DNA of 44,259 nucleotides from Sphaerobacter sp. Its GTDB lineage: Bacteria; Chloroflexota; Chloroflexia; Thermomicrobiales; Thermomicrobiaceae. The stretch spans positions 1-44,259 of the forward strand of contig NZ_JADGHZ010000013.1 in assembly GCF_019683595.1 (NCBI RefSeq). The letters are read 5' to 3'. The translations under genes and the position numbers were made by a program. Positions within the stretch are counted from its first letter, which is position 1. Each line of letters begins with the position of its first letter. Shown here in pieces: positions 8,855-16,982 of the stretch. The notes beneath the pieces are model-generated. The model saw only the letters and a list, made by a program, of their open reading frames with translations, did not search any database and was not told the DNA's origin.

Positions 8855-11035
8855 ATGGGGGAGACACGTCCTACGAGCGAGCAGGAGCCGCACGAAACCG
8901 GAAACCAGGAACCCGCGTCGGGCGTGCCGGTCAAGAAGACGGTCCGCGGCACGCATCCGGGGGATCGGTACATCCGCGTCGTCCGCTCCACCGACCTGCG
9001 CCCCCGCTCGGCCGAGCCGCGCTACGTCGTGGCCGAACCGACCGAGCCCGGCAGCGGCATCGGGCGGTTCTACCGCCAGCTCCGTCGGCTGATCATCGGC
9101 CCACCACTGCGCACTGCCCAGGAAGCGCATGAGCGCCTGACCAAGGCAAAGGCGCTGGCGATCCTCAGCTCGGACGCCATCTCCTCAACGGCCTATGCCA
9201 CCGAGGAGATCCTGCTCATCCTCGTCCTCGCCGGTGCGGCAGCGTACGGCTATGTCATCCCGATCGGACTTGCCATCGCCGCGCTGCTCGTCATCGTCGG
9301 CTTTTCGTACCGCCAGACGATCTTCGCCTATCCCCAGGGCGGCGGCTCCTACATCGTGACCAAGGACAACCTCGGCACCGGCCCGGCCCTGGTCGCCGGG
9401 ACCTCGCTGCTGATCGACTACACCCTGACGGTCGCGGTGAGCATCTCCTCGGGCGTCGCCGCCATCACCTCGGCCGCGCCCGGACTAAAACCGTACCGGG
9501 TCGAAATCGCCGTGCTGGCCATCCTGGCTCTGGTGATCGGCAACCTGCGCGGCATCCGGGAGAGCGGCTCGCTCTTCGCCGTGCCTACCTACCTCTTCAT
9601 CGCCGGCATGGCGATCCTGATCCCGCTGGGCATTGGCGCCGCCTGGTTCGGCCTGTTCGAGCCGCACCCGGCGAGCCATCCTGTCCCACCGGCGCAGCAG
9701 GGGATCACCCTCTTCCTCATCCTGCGGGCCTTCTCCTCCGGCTGCACGGCGCTGACCGGCGTTGAGGCGATCTCGGACGGTGTGCCCGTCTTCCAGCCGC
9801 CCGAGGCGAAGAACGCCGCACGTACCCTCGGCTGGATGGTGGCGATCCTCGGCTCGCTCTTCCTCGGCATCACCGTGCTCTCCTACCACTTCCACCTCAC
9901 GCCGAGCGAGGATCAGACCATCCTCTCGCAGCTCGCACGCACCGTCGTCGACGACTCACCCTTCTACCTCTACATCCAGGCAACGACGGCGGGCATTCTG
10001 TTCCTGGCCGCGAACACGAGCTTCGCCGACTTCCCCCGCCTCGCCTCGTTCATGGCACGGGACCGCTACCTACCCACCCAGTTCCGTTACCGCGGGGATC
10101 GCCTGGCCTTCTCGAACGGCATCATCGCCCTGGGGCTCGCCGCCGCGGTACTGGTGGTGATCTTCCACGCCAACGTCAATGCCCTGATCCCGCTGTACGC
10201 GGTCGGTGTCTTCACCGCCTTCACCCTGTCCCAGGCCAGCATGACGTACCGCTGGTGGCGCCGCGAGCCACCCGGCCGTCACCGCACCATCGGTATGCTG
10301 ATCAACGGGACCGGCGCCGCCGTCACCGGCGTCGTGACCCTCATCATCATCGCGACCAAGTTTCTGTCCGGTGCCTGGATCGTGATCTGCATCCAGCCCC
10401 TGCTCATCTGGCTACTGACCAGGATCCACGCCCACTACGAGCGGGTCGCCGCCCAGCTCGCCGTCCCAGCCGAGCCGGCCGCGTCCGAGCGGCCATCCTG
10501 GCCAGGACCGCTGGCGGCGGTGGTGCCCATCGCCGGGTACAACCGCGCGACGATCCGCGCGCTCGACTTCGCCCGCGCGATCACCGCGGACGTCACGGCG
10601 GTGCATGTCACCAGCGACCCGGTTGAGGCCGAGCAGCTTCGCCAACAGTGGCGCGACGCGGAGATCGACCTCCCCCTCGTCATCGTCGAGTCGCCATACC
10701 GCGAACTCGTCGGCCCGCTGGTGACGTTCATTGAGCAACTCCACGCCGAAAAGGGAGACACCCTGATGGTGGTGTTGCCCGAGTTCGTGCCCGCCCACCT
10801 CTACGAACTGCCCCTCCACAACCAAACCGCCTGGCGGCTACGCACCGTCCTCTGGACCCACCCCGGCATCATCGTCACGACCGTTCCCTACCACGTCGGG
10901 GCCTCGGTCGTCGGTACCGGCGATGCCTCAACCACGTCCACGTCCCCTGCCCGACCGGGCCCGGTTTCTGGTAGAGTGCGTGACCCGGAAGGGCCGGCAG
11001 ACACCGGCCTGGGCGAGGGTGCCGGTGCGTATTAG
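8855..11035 (+). CDS. APC-superfamily permease, KimA/YdaO-like
   Basis: A 726-residue transporter. After a hydrophilic N-terminus of about 95 residues comes a 12-segment APC fold starting LSSDAISSTAYATEEILL. This closely recalls the KimA (YdaO) high-affinity potassium importers rather than ordinary amino-acid permeases. Further family blocks are YPQGGGSYIVTKDNLG and LTGVEAISDGVPVF. From about residue 545 a soluble Usp-like domain follows (VPIAGYNRATIRALDFARAI). In Firmicutes KimA is inhibited by c-di-AMP through this kind of cytoplasmic domain; whether that applies here is not known. ATG 8855 is the first start after a TATCAT box (8826-8831). An alternative is a general amino-acid transporter. 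Confidence 0.82.
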   Translation: MGETRPTSEQEPHETGNQEPASGVPVKKTVRGTHPGDRYIRVVRSTDLRPRSAEPRYVVAEPTEPGSGIGRFYRQLRRLIIGPPLRTAQEAHERLTKAKALAILSSDAISSTAYATEEILLILVLAGAAAYGYVIPIGLAIAALLVIVGFSYRQTIFAYPQGGGSYIVTKDNLGTGPALVAGTSLLIDYTLTVAVSISSGVAAITSAAPGLKPYRVEIAVLAILALVIGNLRGIRESGSLFAVPTYLFIAGMAILIPLGIGAAWFGLFEPHPASHPVPPAQQGITLFLILRAFSSGCTALTGVEAISDGVPVFQPPEAKNAARTLGWMVAILGSLFLGITVLSYHFHLTPSEDQTILSQLARTVVDDSPFYLYIQATTAGILFLAANTSFADFPRLASFMARDRYLPTQFRYRGDRLAFSNGIIALGLAAAVLVVIFHANVNALIPLYAVGVFTAFTLSQASMTYRWWRREPPGRHRTIGMLINGTGAAVTGVVTLIIIATKFLSGAWIVICIQPLLIWLLTRIHAHYERVAAQLAVPAEPAASERPSWPGPLAAVVPIAGYNRATIRALDFARAITADVTAVHVTSDPVEAEQLRQQWRDAEIDLPLVIVESPYRELVGPLVTFIEQLHAEKGDTLMVVLPEFVPAHLYELPLHNQTAWRLRTVLWTHPGIIVTTVPYHVGASVVGTGDASTTSTSPARPGPVSGRVRDPEGPADTGLGEGAGAY

Positions 11036-11162
11036 TGCTGGCCGGAATGATGCGCAGAGACAATCGGTTGAAATCGGAGGACCCCCGGGGCGTATCGGGG
11101 ATCGCGCCGTGGTACGCCCGCCGTATCCACGTGACACGAACGACGAGGAGGAGGCTTCCAGG

Positions 11163-11558
11163 ATGATGTCAGAAGCGGTCCGCGCATTCCTCAACGAGCC
11201 GCGGTTTGCCGTGCTCGCCACCATCGGCCCCGATGGCATGCCGCACCAGTCGGTGATGTGGTATGAGCTGCGCGGCAACACCATCATGATGAACACCTCG
11301 GAGGGGCGGGTAAAACCGGCAAACCTGCGCCGCGACCCCCGCGTGTCGATCTGCGTTGAGGACGGCTACCGCTACGTGACCATCACCGGCCGCGCCGAGT
11401 TGATCGACGACCAGGAGATCGCGCAGGCGGACATCGCCGCGCTCGCCCATCGCTACCACGACCCCGAGACGGCCGAGCGGCAGATCGCGGAGTTTCGTCG
11501 CCAGCGACGGATCACGCTGCACATCTCCATCGAACGGGTGTCCGCCCACGGATTCTAG
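11163..11558 (+). CDS. F420/flavin-dependent split-barrel protein (PNPOx-like, FDOR)
   Basis: A 131-residue pyridoxamine-phosphate-oxidase-like protein. It starts EAVRAFLNEPRFAVLATIG and continues GMPHQSVMWYEL and GRVKPANLRRDPRVSICVEDGYRY, the pattern of the FDOR group that binds F420 or flavins. It ends in the usual short ARVSAHGF-like tail. ATG 11163 is preceded by GGAGGAGG; a second ATG follows immediately. The gene next door encodes the F420 ligase CofE, which supports F420 as cofactor. It acts in the cytoplasm as a small oxidoreductase; substrate unknown. Confidence 0.85.
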   Translation: MMSEAVRAFLNEPRFAVLATIGPDGMPHQSVMWYELRGNTIMMNTSEGRVKPANLRRDPRVSICVEDGYRYVTITGRAELIDDQEIAQADIAALAHRYHDPETAERQIAEFRRQRRITLHISIERVSAHGF

Positions 11559-11610
11559 GCGCCGCCAGCCCTCGCAGGGGGCGGCGATGCGCTGAGGAGG
11601 CATCGCACTG

Positions 11611-12366
11611 ATGAACGCCGAGGTCCGGATCATCGGCGTCGACCACGTGCCGGAGGCGCGTCCCGGCGACGACCTGGCCGACCTGATCGCCCAGGGCATC
11701 GAGCGGAGCGGGCTCACGCTCGCGGATGGGGACATCGTGGTCGTGACCCAGAAGCTGGTTTCCAAGGCTGAAGGTCGACTGGTCGACCTCCGCGAGATTG
11801 AGCCGTCGGCGCTGGCGCGGGAGTGGGGGGAGCGCTACGGCAAGGATCCGCGCCAGGTGGAGGTGGTGCTGCGCGAGGCGCGGCGGATCGTGCGCATGGC
11901 CAACGGCCTCATCATCGCCGAGACGCGACACGGTTTCGTCTGCGCCAACGCCGCGGTGGATGCCTCCAATGTCTCCGCCCCGGATCAGGTCACGCTCCTG
12001 CCGGTCGACCCGGACGCCTCGGCCGAGCGCATCCGCCGCGGGCTCGCCGAGCGCGCGGGCGTCGAGATCGCCGTGATCATCACCGACTCATTCGGCCGCC
12101 CCTGGCGCAAGGGCATCGTGAACGTCGCGGTGGGCGTGGCCGGGATGGAGCCGCTCGTCGACTACCGGGGACAATTCGACGACCAGGGATACGAACTGCG
12201 TGCCACCGTGATCGCCGTCGCCGACGAGATCGCCTCGGCCGCGGAGCTGGTCATGGGTAAGTTGGCGCGCCGGCCGGTGGCCATCGTGCGTGGCTACGCG
12301 TACCAGCCCGGCGACGGCGGCGCCCGCGCGCTCGTCATGGAGCCGGAGCGCGACCTGTTCCGCTAG
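11611..12366 (+). CDS. cofE: Coenzyme F420-0:L-glutamate ligase CofE
   Basis: A 251-residue GTP-dependent ligase that adds gamma-linked glutamates to F420-0. Family features seen are DIVVVTQKLVSKAEGR near residue 45, RIVRMANGLIIAETRHGFVCANAAVDASN, the metal/GTP block VIITDSFGRPWRKGIVNVAVGVAG, and a C-terminal AYQPGDGGARALV. The length matches the single-domain archaeal/Chloroflexota type rather than the two-domain actinobacterial FbiB. A GAGGAGG-like ribosome site precedes ATG 11611. It lies 52 nt after the FDOR gene, a natural biosynthesis/user pairing. A hairpin follows the stop at 12377-12396. Confidence 0.93.
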   Translation: MNAEVRIIGVDHVPEARPGDDLADLIAQGIERSGLTLADGDIVVVTQKLVSKAEGRLVDLREIEPSALAREWGERYGKDPRQVEVVLREARRIVRMANGLIIAETRHGFVCANAAVDASNVSAPDQVTLLPVDPDASAERIRRGLAERAGVEIAVIITDSFGRPWRKGIVNVAVGVAGMEPLVDYRGQFDDQGYELRATVIAVADEIASAAELVMGKLARRPVAIVRGYAYQPGDGGARALVMEPERDLFR

Positions 12367-12652
12367 GTGCCCCATCCCTGCCTGACCGAGGGCAGGTGAG
12401 GGGTGCAGGCACAGCACGGTGCCGCTGGCCCCAACCCTGTTACCCCGAGGCAGGTGATCGCTTGGGTGTGTCTCGTCCTGATCGCACCCACGTGAGCGAT
12501 TATGTCACCCTGAGCGCAGCGAAGGATCTCGCGTCGGATCGGCCACGCAGCGAAGGATCACACGGCACTTACGGGCCTTCTGTGATGGCATGGTAGAGCG
12601 CCCGGTACGTCAGGTCATGTCGTCTTGATCGGACGCGGGGCCGACACCCTCG
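12367..12652. other. Intergenic region: hairpin plus dispersed repeat copy
   Basis: Between convergent cofE and the last hydrogenase-operon gene. CCTGCC (12377-12382) pairs with GGCAGG (12391-12396) across an 8-nt loop within a longer GC-rich inverted repeat and may terminate cofE. At 12503-12529 there is a copy of the dispersed motif TGTCACCCTGAGCGCAGCGAAGGATCT (shown here as one unit because it recurs at 26861 and 26914). No gene is seen. Confidence 0.5.
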
Positions 12653-13426
12653 CTACAGCGTCTGGCTCGCCAGCGCGAGGTGGTGGGCGGTGTAGCGCGC
12701 GAGCGTGGCCTGCTGGCGCGGCGTCAGCACCTCGCACACCCAGCCCCAGTGCAGCGACACCCAGTCGCCCGGCTGGGCCGCGTCGGCGAAGCCCCGGCCG
12801 TCGACCTGGCGCGTCACCCGCACCGGCTCGGCCGGTCCAAGCGCCAGCTTTCCGGCCGCCAGGACCAGCGGCTGCCGGTCGACGATCAACTCAGCGCCAT
12901 CGACCGCGCGCACACGTCCCCAACTGATGCGGCACTGGTCCATCGTCGCCAGCGAGTGCTCCAACTCCCCGACCCGGGCGTGCACGTCGAAGACGTGGAA
13001 GGTATGGTGCGGCCGCGCCCCGGCGGGCGCCTTGCCCAGTACCAACGCCCGCAGCCGGGGCGGGAGCTGCTTGCCGAAGCGCTCATCCAGCGCGTCGTAC
13101 AGTTGCCTTGCCTCGACCCGCTCCAGCAGCTCGTTCCCGATCCAGTACGCCTCCACGACCCGCTCGTCGAAGGGGTCGGGGATACCGTTCTCGCGCGCGA
13201 TGAGCCGGAGGTACGGCAGCGCGCCGGTGAAGCGCGCCAGCATCTGCTCCAGAGGCGGCTCGCGCACCATCTCCTGCGCGTAGTCGAACAGCGTGCGGTT
13301 GTCGTCGCCCCCGCAGTAGCGCAGGCGATTCGGCATGAACGCATAGCGGATGAAGCGCGTCGTCCCGACGATCGCCCGCGCCGGCCCGCCGGGCATCATC
13401 TCCACCCGCGGGGTCACGTCAGGCAC
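12653..13426 (-). CDS. Hydrogenase-cluster protein, DUF6390-like
   Basis: A 257-residue protein without signal peptide or membrane segment. I recognise the N-terminal block RYAFMPNRLRYCGGDDN and FDVHARVGELEHSLATMDQCRISWG as those of a family (DUF6390, named from memory) regularly found in actinobacterial-type [NiFe]-hydrogenase loci. The function is unknown. GTG 13426 is preferred because GAGGAGG sits 6 nt upstream and it overlaps the hypC stop, indicating translational coupling. It is the last gene of the 12-gene hydrogenase operon. A maturation or assembly role is inferred only from position. Confidence 0.75.
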   Translation of the reverse strand: MPDVTPRVEMMPGGPARAIVGTTRFIRYAFMPNRLRYCGGDDNRTLFDYAQEMVREPPLEQMLARFTGALPYLRLIARENGIPDPFDERVVEAYWIGNELLERVEARQLYDALDERFGKQLPPRLRALVLGKAPAGARPHHTFHVFDVHARVGELEHSLATMDQCRISWGRVRAVDGAELIVDRQPLVLAAGKLALGPAEPVRVTRQVDGRGFADAAQPGDWVSLHWGWVCEVLTPRQQATLARYTAHHLALASQTL

Positions 13427-13661
13427 GGGCGTCCTCCTCTTCCCAGAGCGTCGCAAGGTCGGCGAAGAAGGACAGTACGCGCTCGGCTTCCTCCGGGCTC
13501 ACCACCTCGATGATCAACCCGCGGTCCAGCAGGACGTGCGCACCCGCCGCAACGTCCGGGAACAGCGCCGTGCTGACCTGGACGACGTCACCCTCGATCA
13601 GTTCGACCTCGGCCACGCCATCGCCCACGCTGCGGACGCGCGCCACCAGCGGGATGCACAT
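13419..13661 (-). CDS. hypC: Hydrogenase maturation chaperone HypC/HupF family
   Basis: An 80-residue protein starting MCIPLVARV. The N-terminal Met-Cys is the hallmark of HypC, whose Cys2 carries the Fe(CN)2CO unit from HypD to the hydrogenase large subunit. The rest forms the usual small OB-like barrel (GVAEVELIEGDVVQVSTALFP, then GAHVLLDRGLIIEVVS). It begins 1 nt after the hypB stop and overlaps the next gene. HypD and HypE, its expected partners, are absent from this window. Confidence 0.88.
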   Translation of the reverse strand: MCIPLVARVRSVGDGVAEVELIEGDVVQVSTALFPDVAAGAHVLLDRGLIIEVVSPEEAERVLSFFADLATLWEEEDARA

Positions 13662-13662
13662 C

Positions 13663-14346
13663 TCAGCCAACCTCTCCACCCGCGACCCGCGACGCCAGGC
13701 GCGCCCGGAGCCAGTCGACCCAGCCTCCGAGCCCGGCGCCGGTGCGGCATGAGCCCTCGAAGACCGGCGCATCCGGGTTGAGCGCACGAACCGCCTCGTA
13801 GAAGCGCGCCCGGTCGAAGTCCACCAGATCGATCAAGTCGATCTTGTTGAGCACAATCGCGTCGCTCCGCGCGAAGACATCCGGGTACTTGACCGGCTTG
13901 TCGTCCCCCTCGGCCGCGCTCACGAGGCATACCCGTGCGTGCTCGCCGAGATCCCAGTGCGTGGGGCAGATCAGGTTCCCCACATTCTCAACCATGAGCA
14001 GGTCGAACGCCCCCAGGTCCAACTCCTCCAGGGCGCGCGCCAGCATGCCCGCTTCCAGGTGGCACCCCCCGCCGGTGTTGACCTGCACCGCGTCGACCGC
14101 TCCCGCTGCCAGCACGCGCTCCGTGTCGACGCTCCCGGCGATGTCCCCCTCGACGACACCGACGCGCGCCGTCCCGGCCAGCGCCGCGATCGTGCGCGTG
14201 ATGAGACTGGTCTTCCCGGCGCCCGGCCCGGCCAACAGGTTGACCGCGACCACCCCCGCTGCATCGCAGCGCGCGCGGATCGCCTCGGCAGCCCGATCGT
14301 TGGCGTGGAAGAGACTGCGCACCACCTTGACCCGCTGCACCGTCAT
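13663..14346 (-). CDS. hypB: Hydrogenase nickel-insertion GTPase HypB
   Basis: A 227-residue SIMIBI-class GTPase that works with HypA to load nickel into the large subunit. It has a P-loop GPGAGKTS near residue 40, VGVVEGDIAGSVDTERV and the nickel/zinc-site block NTGGGCHLEAGM. It also has VENVGNLICP and the guanine motif LNKIDLIDL. The N-terminal histidine-rich stretch and the CxxCGC motif of some HypBs are both missing, so no nickel storage is expected. The ATG overlaps the hypA stop (ATGA); sequence upstream in frame is not HypB-like. Confidence 0.93.
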   Translation of the reverse strand: MTVQRVKVVRSLFHANDRAAEAIRARCDAAGVVAVNLLAGPGAGKTSLITRTIAALAGTARVGVVEGDIAGSVDTERVLAAGAVDAVQVNTGGGCHLEAGMLARALEELDLGAFDLLMVENVGNLICPTHWDLGEHARVCLVSAAEGDDKPVKYPDVFARSDAIVLNKIDLIDLVDFDRARFYEAVRALNPDAPVFEGSCRTGAGLGGWVDWLRARLASRVAGGEVG

Positions 14347-14687
14347 GTTTCGATCTCCAGGCTCTCGATGAGCACGTCCGTGCCGTCGTCCACCACTCCG
14401 CCTACCGTCCCGCAGCGGGGGCAGCGGAAGCTCTCGGAGTCCGGCGTGTATGCGGCGGCGCAGGTGTTGCACCAGAAACGCATCGGCACCCGCCACAGCA
14501 CCAACTGCGCCCCCTCCGCCAGCGTCCCCGGGCTCAGCAGTTCGAAGCAGAATCGCAGCGCCTCATCTTCGACGCACGAGCGCTCCCCCACGACGAGGTT
14601 GATCGTGACAACGCTCAGCGCGCCCGCCTCGCGCGCGTGCTCCTCAACCGACTCCAGCAGGTAGGCACTCAGGGCCAATTCATGCAT
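14343..14687 (-). CDS. hypA: Hydrogenase nickel-delivery protein HypA
   Basis: A 114-residue metallochaperone. MHE at the N-terminus provides the nickel site (His2), and two CxxC pairs form the zinc site: Cys-x-x-Cys in FWCNTCAAAY and FRCPRCGTVG. It binds HypB and delivers nickel to the pre-hydrogenase. Full length for the family. It lies 10 nt after the small membrane peptide gene and overlaps hypB. Confidence 0.93.
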   Translation of the reverse strand: MHELALSAYLLESVEEHAREAGALSVVTINLVVGERSCVEDEALRFCFELLSPGTLAEGAQLVLWRVPMRFWCNTCAAAYTPDSESFRCPRCGTVGGVVDDGTDVLIESLEIET

Positions 14688-14697
14688 CGCGCTGCCT

Positions 14698-14826
14698 CTA
14701 CATCTGTCGCACGCGCAGGTAGCGGCGCACGTCCGCCTGCGACGCCACCAGCGCGATAACCAGCCCGACGAATATCAAGCCGACGATCAAGAGGAGGACA
14801 TTGCGCAGCGCGCGGAGGACTTCCAT
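14698..14826 (-). CDS. Small membrane peptide in hydrogenase operon (DUF6893-like)
   Basis: A 42-residue ORF: MEVLRALRNV, then a single hydrophobic helix (about residues 10-29) and a basic tail RRYLRVRQM. It fits exactly between the maturation protease (24 nt) and hypA (10 nt) on the same strand. A GAGGAGC-like Shine-Dalgarno, seen in the sequence around 14833-14840, precedes the ATG. From memory, short peptides ending in a YLR-x-R-x-M motif (DUF6893) occur in actinobacterial hydrogenase loci, so this is probably a real gene. Function unknown; a membrane anchor or assembly factor is a guess. Confidence 0.65.
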   Translation of the reverse strand: MEVLRALRNVLLLIVGLIFVGLVIALVASQADVRRYLRVRQM

Positions 14827-14850
14827 CACCACGCTCCTCTCAAGAGCTCC

Positions 14851-15369
14851 CTACGCCGATGCCGGCGGCGCGACCGCCGGCCGGCCGCTGTGCAGGCGCG
14901 CAAGCAGGGACTCGATCATGGTCATTGCCTCGTCGACGGCGGCCCGCACCGGCGGGCTCAAGCCGTCGGGATCATCCGGCGTCGGGACAACCTGGCCCGG
15001 CTCGCAGCCCAGCACGAACAGCCGCGACGGGCATCCGCCGAGTGTCCGAGCCAGGGCAAGCACGGCCATCGGATCGACGCTGTGCGCCGCCAGGGCCGGC
15101 CCGGCGGCATCGGTGGATTCGGGGGAGTCCGGCTCGACCAGGTACAGCGTGCCGGGCGCGCCCCCGCGCGGCATCGCGTCGACCAGGATGGCGGCGTCGC
15201 AGCCGTCGGACAGCGCGTAGGCCAGGTCGAGGCCGCGAATCCCGAAGTCCCGCACCTCCACGCCCGCCGCCAGGGAACGCTGAGCCAGCCGCCGGGCCAC
15301 CACGACGCCGAAGGCATCGTCGCCCAGGAAGATGTTGCCGATCCCGGCGACGAGGATGCGGGGCGTCAT
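14851..15369 (-). CDS. [NiFe]-hydrogenase maturation protease (HyaD/HupD family)
   Basis: A 172-residue endopeptidase that trims the C-terminal tail of the large subunit after nickel insertion. It starts with ILVAGIGNIFLGDDAFGVVV, containing the nickel-sensing Asp/Glu motif region (GDDAFGV). AILVDAMPRGGAPGTLYLVEPD provides the second conserved Asp, and AHSVDPMAVLALA the conserved histidine. The substrate is presumably HhyL, which carries a 21-residue extension after its last His ligand. The ATG overlaps the stop of the upstream gene (ATGA). Confidence 0.92.
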   Translation of the reverse strand: MTPRILVAGIGNIFLGDDAFGVVVARRLAQRSLAAGVEVRDFGIRGLDLAYALSDGCDAAILVDAMPRGGAPGTLYLVEPDSPESTDAAGPALAAHSVDPMAVLALARTLGGCPSRLFVLGCEPGQVVPTPDDPDGLSPPVRAAVDEAMTMIESLLARLHSGRPAVAPPASA

Positions 15370-16691
15370 GGCGGCCCCTCCTCCGGCCCAAGCGGCTCCA
15401 CCTCGTCGAGCCCGAAGTAGAACCGGTGCCCGAGCACGCCCGCCTGAGCCAGGTGGCGACCCGGGTCGTCCTCGATCGTCACCGCGAGATGGATGCGCTC
15501 CTCGTAGTCCTGCTCGATGGCCTCCACGATGGCGATCTTGCCGGCCAGCGCGAGGTCGAAGACGTCCCCGCCAGGCCGGGGGCGCAGCCGAACCCGGCTC
15601 CCCGACCGTACCTCCACATCCCCGATACGAACGCACTCCGGCGCGGGCGCCTCGAGCGCGGCGAAGGCCGGGCTGACGTCCGGCTCAGGCCGCAGCATCT
15701 GGAACTCGCGGATCGCTCCGTGCAGCCGCGCGAAATCGCCGGCCGTCAGCCGCTCGGTCCGCTCCAGGATCTCCCGCGCCCGAGGGTCGGCGGCACGCAT
15801 CTCTTCCTTTTCCTCATCGGTGAGGCCGAGGATGCTGAGGAGGAGGAGCTGGTCGATCTCCGTCCCGTCGAACAGGTCGCCGGGGCTCTCCGGCGCCAGC
15901 CGGGGATAGTCGTAGAGGATGATGGGCGAGGCGAGCATGGTCCGGGCCGTTCCCGGCTCGCCCGCCAGGACCGGCCAGACGCCGGCGTTCTCGCAGGCCG
16001 CGCTCGCGGCTGCCAGCTCCGGCGGTGGGTCGAGGAGCGAGACGAACGCGCCGCCGTCGACCTCCAGAATGGCGTGCGCCGCGACGAACGTCCGCGCCAG
16101 CGCGCCGGACCGCTCGGTACCGTCCCAGCCCGACGTGTTCGCGAATCGCACGGTCAGCCGGAAGACCTCGGGTTGCACCGGAACGGCCGCGACATCCACG
16201 AGCCCATCCAGTGCCTCCCAGCGGCGCACCAGCGCCCCGGCGGCCGCACCGTCCGCGGCCAGCAGCGGCTCCCGATCCGACCCGGCCGGGATGTGTACCG
16301 GCACGCGGTACGGCGCCGCGAGCGTGGCGACATCGCGCGGTTCGATGCGGACCGCGTGCTCCCGCGCCTCTTCCCAGGAGACGTAGCGCGCGGCCCCCGC
16401 CCGCAATTCGTCGACGTCGGTCAGCGAGCCGTCGGTCTCCAAACGACCAACCTGCCGCGCGACGACCTGGAGGAAGCGGAGCGTGACCGTGACTCGCGGC
16501 TTCGCCCCGCGAACCAGGCACTCGGCCTGCACCCACCACCGGTCGGTGCCCCCACCGGCGACGCTGTAGGCGCGTGGGTAGATGCCGCCGATCGTCCAGC
16601 GCTGCCGGTTCTTCGTGGTCGAGCGCCGGTAGGGCCACAGGATGTAGCCCTCATAGAGCAGTGTCTCGGCCAGGCGCTGTACGTCGTCCAT
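15366..16691 (-). CDS. Conserved hydrogenase-operon protein of unknown function
   Basis: A 441-residue soluble protein with no signal peptide or membrane helix. The N-terminal block LAETLLYEGYILWPYRRSTTKNRQRW is, from memory, shared with proteins found in group 1h hydrogenase loci. The middle is rich in predicted beta-strand and contains FANTSGWDGTERSGALARTFVAAH. The C-terminus (about 375-440) looks like a small beta-barrel domain (GSRVRLRPRPGGDVFDLALAGK). No cofactor or catalytic motif is evident. It sits between the 75-aa protein and the maturation protease and overlaps the latter. ATG 16691 is chosen at the family-like start; no strong ribosome site precedes it. Confidence 0.7.
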   Translation of the reverse strand: MDDVQRLAETLLYEGYILWPYRRSTTKNRQRWTIGGIYPRAYSVAGGGTDRWWVQAECLVRGAKPRVTVTLRFLQVVARQVGRLETDGSLTDVDELRAGAARYVSWEEAREHAVRIEPRDVATLAAPYRVPVHIPAGSDREPLLAADGAAAGALVRRWEALDGLVDVAAVPVQPEVFRLTVRFANTSGWDGTERSGALARTFVAAHAILEVDGGAFVSLLDPPPELAAASAACENAGVWPVLAGEPGTARTMLASPIILYDYPRLAPESPGDLFDGTEIDQLLLLSILGLTDEEKEEMRAADPRAREILERTERLTAGDFARLHGAIREFQMLRPEPDVSPAFAALEAPAPECVRIGDVEVRSGSRVRLRPRPGGDVFDLALAGKIAIVEAIEQDYEERIHLAVTIEDDPGRHLAQAGVLGHRFYFGLDEVEPLGPEEGPP

Positions 16692-16726
16692 CACGTTCCC
16701 CGCATGACTGGCGCGCTGTCGCCGCA

Positions 16727-16954
16727 CTACGGCGGCGGCAGGTTCGGGCTGCGCGGGTCGATCGGGTTGCGCGCGTGCGGGTTGATCCCGGTCGAGCGAC
16801 GCGCGGTCACCTTCCCGCCCTCCAGCAGCCCCGGCGTGCTGGCGTAGCTCCCCGGCTCATTTCCCTCCCTCACACCGGGGACGTGCGACGGCAGGTCGGG
16901 CCGGACCTTCGTCTTGCCGACCCGGATGTTGGCGATAGTCCGCTCCCTGAACAT
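16727..16954 (-). CDS. Small conserved hydrogenase-operon protein (75 aa)
   Basis: A 75-residue hydrophilic, basic protein. It is rich in Pro, Gly and Arg with recognisable blocks KTKVRPDLPSHVPGVREGNE and ARRSTGINPHARNPI. No cysteines, no membrane segment, probably little regular structure. ATG 16954 follows GGAGGAACCGCG. It lies between the DUF5947-like gene and the 441-aa gene in the hydrogenase operon. Its high conservation-like motif density suggests a dedicated partner or maturation factor, but no function is known to me. Confidence 0.7.
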   Translation of the reverse strand: MFRERTIANIRVGKTKVRPDLPSHVPGVREGNEPGSYASTPGLLEGGKVTARRSTGINPHARNPIDPRSPNLPPP

Positions 16955-16982
16955 CGCGGTTCCTCCCTCGGGCACCTGCCCG

